Below are positions 21,171-32,228 of a stretch of DNA of 64,000 bases, piece after piece. Numbering within the stretch: position 1 is the stretch's first letter; every line of letters starts with the position of its first letter. The stretch spans positions 62,001 through 126,000 of the forward strand of contig JAKOGI010002224.1 in the NCBI GenBank assembly GCA_029747015.1, written 5' to 3'. The stretch comes from Carnegiea gigantea. Its lineage: Eukaryota > Streptophyta > Magnoliopsida > Caryophyllales > Cactaceae. Under the pieces are notes generated by a model, which saw nothing but the letters and a program-made list of their open reading frames with translations, was not told where the DNA came from and did not search any database. Position numbers and translations under genes: made by a program.

Positions 21171-23621
21171 TTCATGACTTGTGTGAAAAATGCACACTTC
21201 TTGAGGTTACCATAGAGCTTTTCCTTCTCTAGAACCTTCATGACTTGTGTGAGATGTTGAAGGTGCTCTTCTTCATTCTTGCTATAGATGAGGATGTCAT
21301 CAAAATACACCACAACGAATTTGCCAATGAAGGGCCGGAACACTTGGTTCATGAGCCGCATGAAGGTACTTGGAGCATTTGACAATCCGAATGGCATGAC
21401 TAGCCACTCATACAAGCCTCCTTTGGTTTTGAAGGCCGTTTTCCATTCATCTCCCTCTCTAATGCGGATTTGGTAGTAACCACTTCTCAAATCCACCTTA
21501 GAGAACACACTAGAACCATATAACTCATCAAGCATATCCTCAAGGCGGGGAATTGGATATCTATACTTGATGGTTATCTTGTTGATTGCTCGACTATCAA
21601 CACACATACGCATGCTCCCATCTTTCTTTGGCACAAGGAGGGCCGGAACCGCACAAGGGCTCAAGCTCTCTCTAATCAACCCCTTATCCATAAGCTCATC
21701 AACTTGCCTTTGGATTTCCATGGTTTCTTTGGGGTTTGTCCGATAAGCCGGTTTGTTTGGGAGAATGGAACCGGGTATGAGGTCTATGTGGTGTTGGATG
21801 GTTCTTTGTGGTGGTAAGCCGGGAGGTATTTCCTCGGGAAAGACATGGCTAAAGTGTTCAAGGAGGGAAAGGGCTAGGGGGTGTGATGGAGTGGAGGTTT
21901 CGGATTCTTCAAGGGTGGCTAGGATCCACTCCTTGAAGGCCTTGAATTCATGGTGAGAAGCCTTAAGGAGAGGCTCACTTACGGCTAGAAGCATGTCCGA
22001 ATGGTCATGGCTTGGTTGGGGCTTACTTTTGTGGAGTTGGGAAGGGCTTAATGGGGCAAGGGTGATCTTTTTCCCATCTTTGTGGAAGGTGTAGGTGTTT
22101 AGATAGCCATCATGTATGACCTTCCGATCAAACAACCAAGGTCTCCCCAACAAAAGGTGACATGCATCCATGGGGATGATATCACACCACAATTCATCAT
22201 GATAGTGCTTCCCAATTGAAAATGAAATCAGGCATCTTGAATTAACCTGCAACCCCTTACCTTGATTTAGCCATTGGATGTTGTAGGGGTGAGGATGAGC
22301 CGAAGCTTGAAGGCCAAGCTTCTCCACCATAGTCACGGAAGCCACATTTGCACAACTCCCACCATCAATGATGAGGGAACACACTTTGCTTTGAATGGTG
22401 CAACGTGTATGGAAGATGTTCTCCCTTTGTTCTTCATGCTCTCCTCTTTTGGTACTCAAAGCTCTCCTCAATACAAGTAACTCTCCTTCATCCGCTTCCT
22501 CAATCACTTCTTCTCGTTCCTCCATGTAATACACACCTTCTCTTTCTTCCTCCTCTTCTCCCTCTTCTTCTCTTCTCTCATCCCACTTGGCCAAGGTGAT
22601 AACTCTCCTATTTGGACACTCCGAAGCAATGTGCCCAAGACCTTGACACTTGAAACATCTCCTTTGGTCATTTGGCTTAGGGTTGGGACGGTCTTTGGGA
22701 AGGTGGAGTCTTTTGTGGGACTTGGTTCTTTTGTGGAGGTGAGGGTGTAGTAACCGTGGGTTTGGGAGGTGGATAAGAGCTCCCCTTGTTGAAAGGTTGG
22801 CTCTTGGGAAAGGGTTTGGGAGGTTCTCTTTTGTAGAGCTTGGATTTCCTTTGTTGCTCAACTTTGTGGGCTAAGACACACACCTCATCAAAAGTGGTGT
22901 ATTGTTGCAATTCCACCACATGGGCATACCTAGGATCTAACCCACCCAAATATCTCACTATGGTTTGCTCTTCGGGCTCTCTCAAGTCACACTTGATTAA
23001 CAACTTCTCAAATTCTCTAGTGTACTCCTCAACACTCAAGTTCCCCTGGGTGAGATTGTGAAGTTGGGAATAATTGTCTTGTAGGTAAGATGGGGGTAGG
23101 AAACGGGCTTTGAGTTTGGTTTTCATCTTTTCCCATGTTCGAATCTTTCCCTTCCCTTGCCTAACTCTCTTAGCACAAAGGTTGGACCACCAAAGAGAAG
23201 CATATTTACGAAGTTTAAGGGCCACAAGTTTTACCTTATTTCCCTCGGAAATCTCTTTGTAGTCAAAGATTCTCTCAACGGTTTGCATCCATTCCAAGAA
23301 CTCATCGGGGTCTAGCTTCCCTTCAAATTCTGGAATCTCCACTCGAATGTCTCCTTGGTGAGAGGTTGTCCGCCTTCCTCTTCTTGATCTTCTATAAGCC
23401 TCCTCCTCACTAGACGAGCTCAAGTGTGGGGCTTCTCTTGCTTCCGGCTCGGAGTCGGAGGAGTTAGAAGATCGGGAACTTCTAATCTCCTTTCGTTTTT
23501 GCTTCAAGGAGTCTCCAAGTTGTCGCCTCAAATACTCGTTCTGACCTTTGATCTCTTCATTCTGTAGCTTCAAGGCCTCATAATTCCTCATGAGAGCCTC
23601 AAACTTTTCCTCCATGGTCAT
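21143..23621 (-). pseudogene. Truncated Gag-Protease-RT of element D
   Basis: Start at ATG 23621 (MTMEEKFEAL). Gag is complete, with coiled coil, gag domain and basic-proline linker. An extra base at about 22692 (GGTCTTTGGG where C has GGTTTTGGG) shifts the frame just before the CCHC knuckle CFKCQGLGHIASEC. Protease (IDGGSC) and RT through YFDD follow in the second frame. The protein diverges after KKCAFFT at about 21188, where the coding sequence joins 15-20 bases of filler and then LTR sequence of C. RNase H and integrase are absent. Nucleotide identity to C is very high, so the two are close relatives. Confidence 0.9.
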
Positions 23622-23670
23622 GCTAGTAGTGCTTGTGTTGAAACAAGCAGGAACTTCACGGCCTGAATGT

Positions 23671-23876
23671 GGCACGGGCGTGCTGTGAGGCACGGGGCGG
23701 CCGTGCTCTGGTTCTGGACGGGAGTGAAGTTGAGATGTTGCTGGAAAAGGGGTGGCACAGTCGTGCGACATGGCACGGGGTGACCGTGCTGAAGTACTAG
23801 GTGTGGATGAAAAAGGAAGTGTGGCTGGAATGTGAGGGTGGCACGGTCGTGCTCTTTGGCACGGGCTGACCGTGCC
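23671..23876 (-). promoter_or_regulatory. Three palindromic hairpin pairs in the leader of D
   Basis: Pairs at 23671-23706, 23753-23790 and 23840-23876 mirror those of C. The middle pair carries one arm change (GTGGCACAGTCGTGC on the + strand). Confidence 0.72.
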
Positions 23877-23990
23877 GATTTTCTGGATGGTGAAAAACCG
23901 TGGAGCACGGTTTGGTGTTTTTTGAGGGGGAATGTGTTTGGGGTGTTTGGAAGGGTGCTGGGCAGCAAGCTTGGGCCTAGGGAAGCCTTA

Positions 23991-24002
23991 GCTCTGATAC
24001 CA
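23991..24002 (-). other. Primer binding site of D
   Basis: TGGTATCAGAGC on the minus strand, four bases from the LTR at 24007. Confidence 0.92.
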
Positions 24003-24006
24003 AATA

Positions 24007-25128
24007 TGATGTATCCTCAAGGGAAAGCCAAGAGGATGGGAAAATTGTAAGAAAAGTGCTAGAAGTTCAAGGCAACTTTGAAACCACAAACTCACCTTAG
24101 ACTTGGATAAGCAACCGGAACTAACACCAACCTTGGATACAGAAACACCACCAAGGAAAGATGTTAGGGCCCTTAACCACCCCTTGGATACAGAAACACC
24201 ACCAACAAGGAGTTAAGACTCTTGCTAGATCACCACTCAACCCGGCCAAAGGAAGAGATAAGCTAGAAGAGAGTTTGAGGGTTCAAAGGAGCAAAGCTCA
24301 ACTTCATTTCATACAAATGCTTGAGTGGCCGGCCAAAGGGCTTTGGGGGGGGTTTAATACAAAGCTTTCAAGTAAAAACATATGCCTTAGGTTGCACTAC
24401 AAGCTAAACTAGGCAAAAATACAAAGATCAAATCAAAGCATAAAAGGATAGATGCATCCTCCACTTGACACCTCTTCATTGCTAATCTTGAGGATGATGT
24501 GTCGACTTTGGGGCCAATGGAAGCTTCTTTGCTGCTAAGTACTCTTCATGATGGCTCTTGCAAGTGGCTAAGCATAGATTAGAGCAACAATCACCTCACT
24601 CTTCTCTCCTTGTACCCGGCTGCCCATTATCCGGTTAAAAGGGTGTTTTGTGCCTTGTTTTGGTGGTTAATAGCTCCTCATGTGTGTAATTTGGCTGAGG
24701 TTTTTTATGGCCATTTGATAATATTTTTAAAGTATTTTCAAACCATAAAAGTTTCAGATCAAATGGAGGAGAAATGGGCCACCAAACAGCTCCTTGTTTC
24801 AGCCATGTCCAGTTCAGCGCCAGGAAGCAGCACTTGACTTTGCTTGAGGTTTTGAGGTATCAAATGAACTCCAAATGACTTGCAAGAGGTCTTGATGGAA
24901 AGAGCACATCTTGAACTTAAACTTAGGCTTCCTGCAACCCTGTTTCAGCCTTAGGAAGGTTAGAAAATCAGGTGCACAAGACCGGGTTTGTCCACGCCTG
25001 AAATTCCAGTTTTGACAAAAAAGTTCTCTTGTGTTCCTAGGCTGATTTCTTGCACTTTGGACGTGGAACTTGGACTCTTTGGGCTTCCTTGTGGGCCATG
25101 GGTCATGCTAGGGGATGGACCTCCATCA
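24007..25128 (-). repeat. 5' LTR of D (gamma, short form)
   Basis: The 1122-bp LTR reads from 25128 (TGATGGAGGTCC) to 24007 (ATACATCA) on the minus strand. It lacks the extra block present in C's LTR at about 14870-15030. Confidence 0.92.
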
Positions 25129-25343
25129 AAAAGAGTGGTCACTTTGGCCGAGTATCAAGCTTCGTGTGAGGAGCTAGAGGAGGAAAATGATGAAGGAGAA
25201 AAAGAGCTTCTCATGACCGAAGCCCTTGAAGAAGTTGAAGAAGGACCCGATGAAGGAGAAATGTTTCTGATAAGAAGAGCTTTGAGCGACCTTGCTTCCC
25301 AAAATGATTTGGAACAAAGGAAGAACATCTTCCACACCCGGTG
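25129..25343 (+). pseudogene. Element E: Gag-protease linker fragment left of J
   Basis: The + strand reading KRVVTLAEYQASCEE, a glutamate-rich stretch and [16 protein letters not shown] match the region between the zinc knuckle and protease of element A. It continues after J at 32234 (HTRC then [13 protein letters not shown]). The left part of E is lost beyond D's LTR. Confidence 0.88.
25339..25343. repeat. Target site duplication of J, left copy
   Basis: CGGTG here and at 32229-32233. Joining the flanks gives an uninterrupted protease reading in E. Confidence 0.95.
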
Positions 25344-26455
25344 TAATGTATATGTGGGTGGCAAGTGAACCAAATCAAACTCCAACTCAAAATAAGCCAA
25401 ATTGGGAAGAGAAATGAAAGATGGATGAGATGGATGAAGAATTTCACTACACAAGAAAAAGGAATAGAACAAGATCTTGTAATTGAGATAATCCTTCACG
25501 GAGCCACTCAATGACTTGACCTTGGGCTAATTCTCTTGTCTTAACCAAGGAATCACTCCAATTGGAAAAGGAAGAGAACCTAGAACACCACTTGAATTTG
25601 CCACAATTCAAGATATAGAACTAGGAATTTAGTTGCACTTTTGAGAAACACACTCAAAGTACTTGTATTGCTTTGGAAATTTCTTACAATGCTGAATGAA
25701 TAGCTTCACACGCCCCTCCCCTTTTTATAGACTCAGCAAAAGACAATCAAAGGACTCAAATAACTCCTAACAATTAAAACTAGCTAATGAAAAGTCTAAG
25801 AAAAATGAAAAGACTCATCATAAAAGGGGTGGGGGAGGTTACAAGGAATATTCTAGGATTTTTGCAGCTGATTACATCAATCTAGAAGCATCTAAAACGT
25901 GCACAATATCAGCCACACAAGTATATGTAACCGAAGACTCTTCATATTCCCAGCATTAATCCTTGCAACTGCCTCAACTTCAACAGAGCATAACTTCCAG
26001 AATACTCGGCCAAATCACGCGTTCTTGGGCTTGTTAGAAAGCCCTGGAAGTCTATTTTCCAGAATGGGCTCATTTGCTCAATTTGGATAAGCGGTTTGAA
26101 AGTTATGGCCCAAACAATGCACCTATCTCAGACTGGACTGGATCAGCATAACGTATCTTTGAGTGATATTTTGCCCAATCAAATGACGTCCAAATTAAAC
26201 AAACTTGGGCTTATTTGAAAGCTGAAATCTTAAACTTCAAAACCATGTGGAGCCTCAAGTTGTGGGACCACTTTAGGTAGGCCAAAAGTGCACACAAAAA
26301 GCGGGAAATTTCTGGATGACGGCGGCACTACCTCTTCGGGTATGAACGCCAATTTCCGGCAAAGTTTGGCAACTTCCTTGACTTCTTGAAGCTTGAGTGA
26401 GTCCTCCTTGGGCTGAGCTTGATGGTCCTTGGGCTTCTCACGATGGTCTCCATCA
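25344..26455 (-). repeat. 3' LTR of J (beta)
   Basis: The LTR is 1112 bp. Its outer end reads TAATG on the + strand instead of TGATG, a point change in the terminal dinucleotide. A TATA-like box reads TATAAAAA on the minus strand at 25722-25729. The Gag-Pol stop lies within it at 26230. Confidence 0.95.
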
Positions 26456-29400
26456 TTCCCCCCGGGTAAGTGAAAGTTTGCCCTCAAACTAGGAAGGGGC
26501 TCATCATCGAAAAAGGGGCTAAGATCGGAGACATTGAAGGTAGTCGAAACTCCATAATCTCCAGGTAGATCAACCTTATATGCATTGGGCCCAACCTTCT
26601 CAAGGATTTCAAATGGACCATCGGAACGCGGCATCAACTTAGATTTTCTCTTTGAAGGGAAACGCTCCTTCCTCATGTGAATCCATACCAAATCACTTGG
26701 CTGAAAATGTACCTCCTTGCGATGCTTGTTGGCGCTTTGCATGGCTCTCTCATTAGCCTTGGCAATGTTATCTCTAACTCTTGCATGAAGTTCTTGGATC
26801 TCCTTGGCTCTTTTTTCAGCTTCCCAACTAAATTTTATGGGAGTTGGAATGGGAACAAGATCCAAGGGACTCTTGGGATTGTAGCCATAGACAACTTGAA
26901 ATGGAGAGAGTTGGGTGGACTTGCTAGGCACTCGATTGAATGCAAACTCGGCATGTGGTAGCAACTCATCCCAATTCTTCAAATGCTTCTTCACTAGGAC
27001 TCTAAGTAAGGTACCCAAAGTCCTATTAGTGACTTCAGTTTGTCCATCAGTTTGGGGATGACAAGTAGTGCTAAACTTGAGTTGAGTACCCAATTTGCGC
27101 CATAGAGTTAGCCAAAAATGACTAAGAAACTTGGAGTCACGATCGGATACCATGCTCTTTGGAATGCCATGTAGTCTCACAATCTCCTTGAAATAAAGAC
27201 TAGCCACTTGAGTAGCATCATTAGTGGTGTGGCAAGGGATGAAATGCGCCATCTTGGAGAATCGATCCACAACCACCATAATGGAGTCTTTGTTCCTTTG
27301 GGTTCTAGGTAAACCTGTGATGAAATCCAAGCTAATATCTTCCCAAGGGGCTTGAGGAATGGGAAGTGGAGAATACAATCCTTGGGGCAAAGAATGGCTT
27401 TTAGCCATTTGACAAGTAGAACATCTTTTCATGAAATGCTCTACATCTCTTGACATCTTAGGCCAATAGTAGTGTTCCTTCAACATCGATCTAGTCTTCT
27501 CGACACCAAAATGGCCAGCTAGGGCTCCTCCATGTAGCTCTTAGATAAGCAGTTCTCGAAATCCACATTGAGGTATACAAAGGCGTGAACCTTTGAATAG
27601 GAACCCATCTTCTAAGTGGAACAACCCATGGGGGTGTTTAAGACACTTCTCAAAAATGTCCTTGAAATCATCATCTTTTGGGTACAAATCTTTAACAACT
27701 TCAAATCCAAGTACTTTAGTACTCAAAGTAGAGAGTAATAAGTACCTTCTTGATAATGCATCAGCTCCTTTGTTGAGAGTTCCCGCCTTATGTTGGATAG
27801 TGAAGTGGAAGGACTGAAGATACTCTACCCATTTAGCATGTCTAGGGTTGAGCTTATGTTGTCCTTGGATGTATTTGAGAGCTTCATGGTCAGAATGAAG
27901 GATGAATTCACCTCCAACTAAGTAATGACGCCAATGCTCCAATGCTCTAATGATTGCATAAAACTCCTTGTCATAGGTGGAGTACTTCTTCTTGGCATCG
28001 TTGAGCTTCTCACTGAAAAAGGCAATGGGTCTCTTCTCTTGAGATAGGACAGCTCCAATTCCTACCCCGGATGCATCACACTCTACTTCAAAGACTTTGG
28101 TAAAGTCGGGCAAGGCTAGAACGGGGGAACTAGTGAGCTTCTTCTTGATCTCTTCAAAGGCTTGTTGTGCTTGCTCGTTCCATGAAAACTCTTTGCCTTT
28201 AATTACCTCAGTCATAGGAGCCATAATTGTACTGAAATTTCTAATGAACCTCCGGTAAAATGAGGCTAGGCCATGAAAACTCCTTACTTGAGTGATGGAT
28301 GTAGGAGTTGGCCACTCTTGAATAGCCTTGATCTTGCTTTCATCAACTTGGAGGCCTTGGGCGGAAACAATGAAACCCAAGAATACCACTTGAGGAGTGA
28401 AGAAAAAGCATTTCTCCATATTGCCATAAAGTTGTTCTTGAGAAAGAATCTCCAAAACTTGTTGCAAATGCTTGGCATGCTCCTCCTCGGTCCTTGCTAT
28501 AGACCAAGATATCATCAAAGTAAACAACAACACAAGTTCCAATGAGGGGCTTGAGAACTTGGTTCATGAGTCTCATAAAAGTGCTCGGGGCATTAGTAAG
28601 CCCGAATGGCATTACAAGCCACTCATATAAACCTCCTTTAGTCTTAAAGGCGGTTTTCCATTCATCACCTTCAAAAATGCGAATCTGGTAATAGCCACTT
28701 CTAAGATCAATCTTAGAAAAGATAGCAGCTCCGTGTAATTCATCCAATAGATCTTCCAATCGGGGAATAGGATACCGGTACTTGATAGTGATCTTGTTTA
28801 TTGCTCGGCTATCAACACACATACGCATGCTACCATCCTTCTTAGGAACAAGGAGGGCGGGCACGGCACATGGGCTTAGACTTTCCCGAATTAAACCCTT
28901 GGACAAGAGATCATCCACTTGTCTTTGGATTTCTTGTGTTTCGCTTGGAGACATCCGGTATGCCGGCTTGTTTGGAAGTACGGATCCGGGAACGAGGTCT
29001 ATCTTGTGTTGGATAGATCTTGGAGGGGGAAGGCCATGTGGAATTTCTTGTGGAAAAACATGGTGATAGGCTTGTAGGAGAGGGGTGAGTAGTGGATGTG
29101 AGGGAGATGGTGGCTTAGACTCTTCTTGTAAAAGTATCAAGTCTTTAAAAGACTCATACTCATGGTGCTCAGATTTGAGAAGAGTAGTAAAGAAGACTTC
29201 CAAATGAGGATTGTCTTTTGGTTGAGAGGGGGAAGGACTTTTGAGAGGGGTAAGAGTGATTTTCTTACGGTCCTTGAGAAAAGAGTAAGTGTTCATCCGG
29301 CCATCATGGATGACACTTCTATCAAAAAGCCATGGTCTACCCAATAATAAATGGCAAGCATCCATGGGGACTATATCACACCAAATCTCATCTTTATAGT

Positions 29401-30769
29401 TTTTTCCAATTGAAAAGGAAACAAGACAACGGTGAGTAATTTGCAAACCTTTGCCTAGATTCAACCATTGTATGGTGTAGGGATTTGGACGAGGAGAGAC
29501 TTGTAGCTTGAGTTTGTCCACCATAGTCTTTGAGGCAACGTTAGCACAACTACCTCCATCAATGATAAGGGAACAAACCTTGTCTCCTACGGTACACCTG
29601 GTGTGAAAAATGGCTTCTCTTTGCTCCATGTCCTTTTGAGTGGCAATTCCACTCAAGGCCCGGCGGATAACTAGCAATTCTCCTTCATCGGGGCCTTCTT
29701 CAACTTCTTCCAAACTTCCTTCTTCACGGTGCTCTTCTTCTTCTTCGTCATAGGCATGTTCATCACATGCTTCTTGGTACTCCGCTAGGGAAACGATCCT
29801 CCTGTTTGGACACTCAGATGCATAGTGTCCCATACCTTGGCACCGAAAGCAACGAACCTTGTCCTTTGATTTGGGTTCTTGTGTGGAGGGTTTTGGAGGG
29901 GTTGGAGTGGTGTTTTTGGTTTGTGATGGTGGGGAATTTTGTGGACGAGGAGGGTAGTACGGAGGCTTTTGTGTGGGGTAAGGATGAGAGAGAGACTTGG
30001 AAAGGACACTCTTTTCCTTTGATTTCTTTTGTTGCTCTACCTTGTAGGCTAGAGAACTCAAGTCATCAAGGGATGAATATGGTTGCAACTCAACAATATG
30101 AGCAATAGACTCATCAAGTCCGGTTAAGTATCTTACCAAGGTTTGAGAGTCATCTTCTTTCAAGTCGCATTTGAGTAGGAGTTGTTCAAACTCCCGAGTG
30201 TATTCTTCCACACTCTTGGATCCTTGCTTGAGTCGATGGAGCTTGAGATAATTGTCTTGCACATAGTGAGAGGGAAGAAACTTGGCCTTGAGTTTTTCTT
30301 TCATTTTGGCCCAAGTTCTGATTTTCCCTTTCCCATTTCTTGCTCTTTTCGCTCCAAGGTTAGCCCACCAGATTGAAGCATATTTGCGGAGTTTAAGGGC
30401 TACGAGTTTTACCTTCTTGTCCTCCGGGATGTCCTCATATTCAAAGATCCTCTCAATGGTGTGCAACCAATCGAGAAATAAGTCCGGGTCAAGTTGGCCT
30501 TCAAATTCGGGGATGTCAATTCGGACACCACCAATATTGCCTCCTTGCCTTCGTCTCCTTGGGGCTTCTTCGTCACTAGAATTGGCTCGGGATTGAAAGA
30601 CTTCTTCTTCCAATTCGACCACCGGTTCATGAGGACGAGAGGGAGTGGGGCTATGAACCCACCTTCGTTTTTCCTCCAAAAGTTGCCCAAGTTGAGTTCG
30701 AAGATAAGTGACTTGAGCTTCTAACTCTTCCACACGTGCTTGGTCGCTTCTTGTGGACTTTGTAGACAT
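26230..30769 (-). pseudogene. Gag-Pol polyprotein of J, one frameshift and one stop
   Basis: Start at ATG 30769 ([10 protein letters not shown]). Domains in order: coiled coil; gag domain ([15 protein letters not shown]); CCHC knuckle [14 protein letters not shown]; protease IDGGSC; RT with an intact YFDD (28511-28522); RNase H (DASG, YDKEF, SDHEAL); HHCC (CSTCQMAK); DDE ([29 protein letters not shown]); and GPF/Y (DGPFEILEK). One extra base at about 28492, some 20 bp past YFDD, shifts the frame. A TAA at 27541-27543 (Gln in B) lies at the start of the integrase finger. The length from start to stop agrees with 1513 codons after allowing for that base. The C-terminal about 75 codons are in the 3' LTR. 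Confidence 0.94.
26456..26465 (-). other. Polypurine tract of J
   Basis: CCGGGGGGAA on the minus strand abuts the LTR start TGATGGAGACC and codes for part of LPGGND. Confidence 0.86.
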
Positions 30770-30810
30770 GTTGGAGATGCTTTGAAGGAAGAATAGGCAG
30801 CAGGGAAAGT

Positions 30811-30990
30811 GGCACGGTCGTGCAAGGGGGCACGGGCAGGCCGTGCTATGCTTCGACTTGAAGAAATGCAGAAAATTACCGTGGCACGGTCGTGCTTGGT
30901 GGCACGGGGGCACCGTGCTGCGTCTCGGCTTGCAGATTTCTGGAAAATGAATATGGCACGGTCGTGTGGTATGGCACGGGGGCACCGTGC
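30811..30990 (-). promoter_or_regulatory. Three palindromic hairpin pairs in the leader of J
   Basis: Pairs at 30811-30846, 30883-30919 and 30955-30990. On the minus strand the first reads GCACGG-CCTGC-CCGTGC then GCACGACCGTGCC. The second and third read GCACGG-TGCCC-CCGTGCC then GCACGACCGTGCC or ACACGACCGTGCC. Confidence 0.75.
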
Positions 30991-31103
30991 TGCTTCTCTG
31001 GTCTTCGAGACTGGGTTTGCCGGTTTGTGCCTTTTTTTTTGTTTTTTGTGTTTTGGCTTTTTGGGATGTATTTGGGTGTGAAGTGGGTCACTTAAGAACC
31101 GTG

Positions 31104-31115
31104 GCTCTGATACCA
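31104..31115 (-). other. Primer binding site of J
   Basis: TGGTATCAGAGC on the minus strand, two bases from the LTR at 31118. Confidence 0.93.
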
Positions 31116-31117
31116 AT

Positions 31118-32228
31118 TGATGTATATGTGGGTGGCAAGTGAACCAAATCAAACTCCAACTCAAATAAGCCAAATTGGAAAGAGAAATGAAAGATGGATG
31201 AGATGGATGAAGAATTTCACTACACAAGAAAAAGGAATAGAACAAGATCTTGTAATTGAGATAATCCTTCACGGAGCCACTCAATGACTTGACCTTGGGC
31301 TAATTCTCTTGTCTTAACCAAGGAATCACTCCAATTGGAAAAGGAAGAGAACCTAGAACACCACTTGAATTTGCCACAATTCAAGATATAGAACTAGGAA
31401 TTTAGTTGCACTTTTGAGAAACACACTCAAAGTACTTGTATTGCTTTGGAAATTTCTTACAATGCTGAATGAATAGCTTCACACGCCCCTCCCCTTTTTA
31501 TAGACTCAGCAAAAGACAATCAAAGGACTCAAATAACTCCTAACAATTAAAACTAGCTAATGAAAAGTCTAAGAAAAATGAAAAGACTCATCATAAAAGG
31601 GGTGGGGGAGGTTACAAGGAATATTCTAGGATTTTTGCAGCTGATTACATCAATCTAGAAGCATCTAAAACGTGCACAATATCAGCCACACAAGTATATG
31701 TAACCGAAGACTCTTCATATTCCCAGCATTAATCCTTGCAACTGCCTCAACTTCAACAGAGCATAACTTCCAGAATACTCGGCCAAATCACGCGTTCTTG
31801 GGCTTGTTAGAAAGCCCGGGAAGTCTATTTTCCAGAATGGGCTCATTTGCTCAATTTGGATAAGCGGTTTGAAAGTTATGGCCCAAACAATGCACCTATC
31901 TCAGACTGGACTGGATCAGCATAACGTATCTTTGAGTGATATTTTGCCCAATCAAATGATGTCCAAATTAAACAAACTTGGGCTTATTTGAAAGCTGAAA
32001 TCTTAAAATTCAAAACCATGTGGAGCCTCAAGTTGTGGGACCACTGTAGGTAGGCCAAAAGTGCACACAAAAAGCGGGAAATTTCTGGATGACGGCGGCA
32101 CTACCTCTTCGGGTATGAACGCCAATTTCCGGCAAAGTTTGGCAACTTCCTTGACTTCTTGAAGCTTGAGTGAGTCCTCCTTGGGCTGAGCTTGATGGTC
32201 CTTGGGCTTCTCACGATGGTCTCCATCA
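31118..32228 (-). repeat. 5' LTR of J (beta)
   Basis: The LTR is 1111 bp, from 32228 (TGATGGAGACC) to 31118 (ATACATCA) on the minus strand, with a TATA-like box at 31495-31502. Confidence 0.95.

Larger units (their letters stand above)
21171..25128 (-). mobile_element. Element D: 3'-truncated gamma retrotransposon
   Basis: D keeps part of RT, protease, gag, leader, a primer site at 23991-24002 and a complete 5' LTR (24007-25128). Its 3' half was lost in the fusion with C. The right flank (25129 onward) is coding sequence of element E, so D inserted into E. Confidence 0.88.
25344..32228 (-). mobile_element. Element J: nearly complete young CRM-clade retrotransposon (beta)
   Basis: The 6.9-kb minus-strand element has LTRs at 25344-26455 and 31118-32228, a primer site, a polypurine tract and a perfect 5-bp duplication CGGTG. 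By eye the LTRs differ at about six positions in 1.11 kb. It sits in the decayed element E and is the least damaged autonomous-type copy here, with one frameshift and one stop. Confidence 0.96.

Noticed and set aside
31104..31115. GCTCTGATACCA as the 3' end of a tRNA gene
   Set aside because: It is the tRNA-complementary primer site next to an LTR, repeated at the same place in every element; no tRNA body is present.
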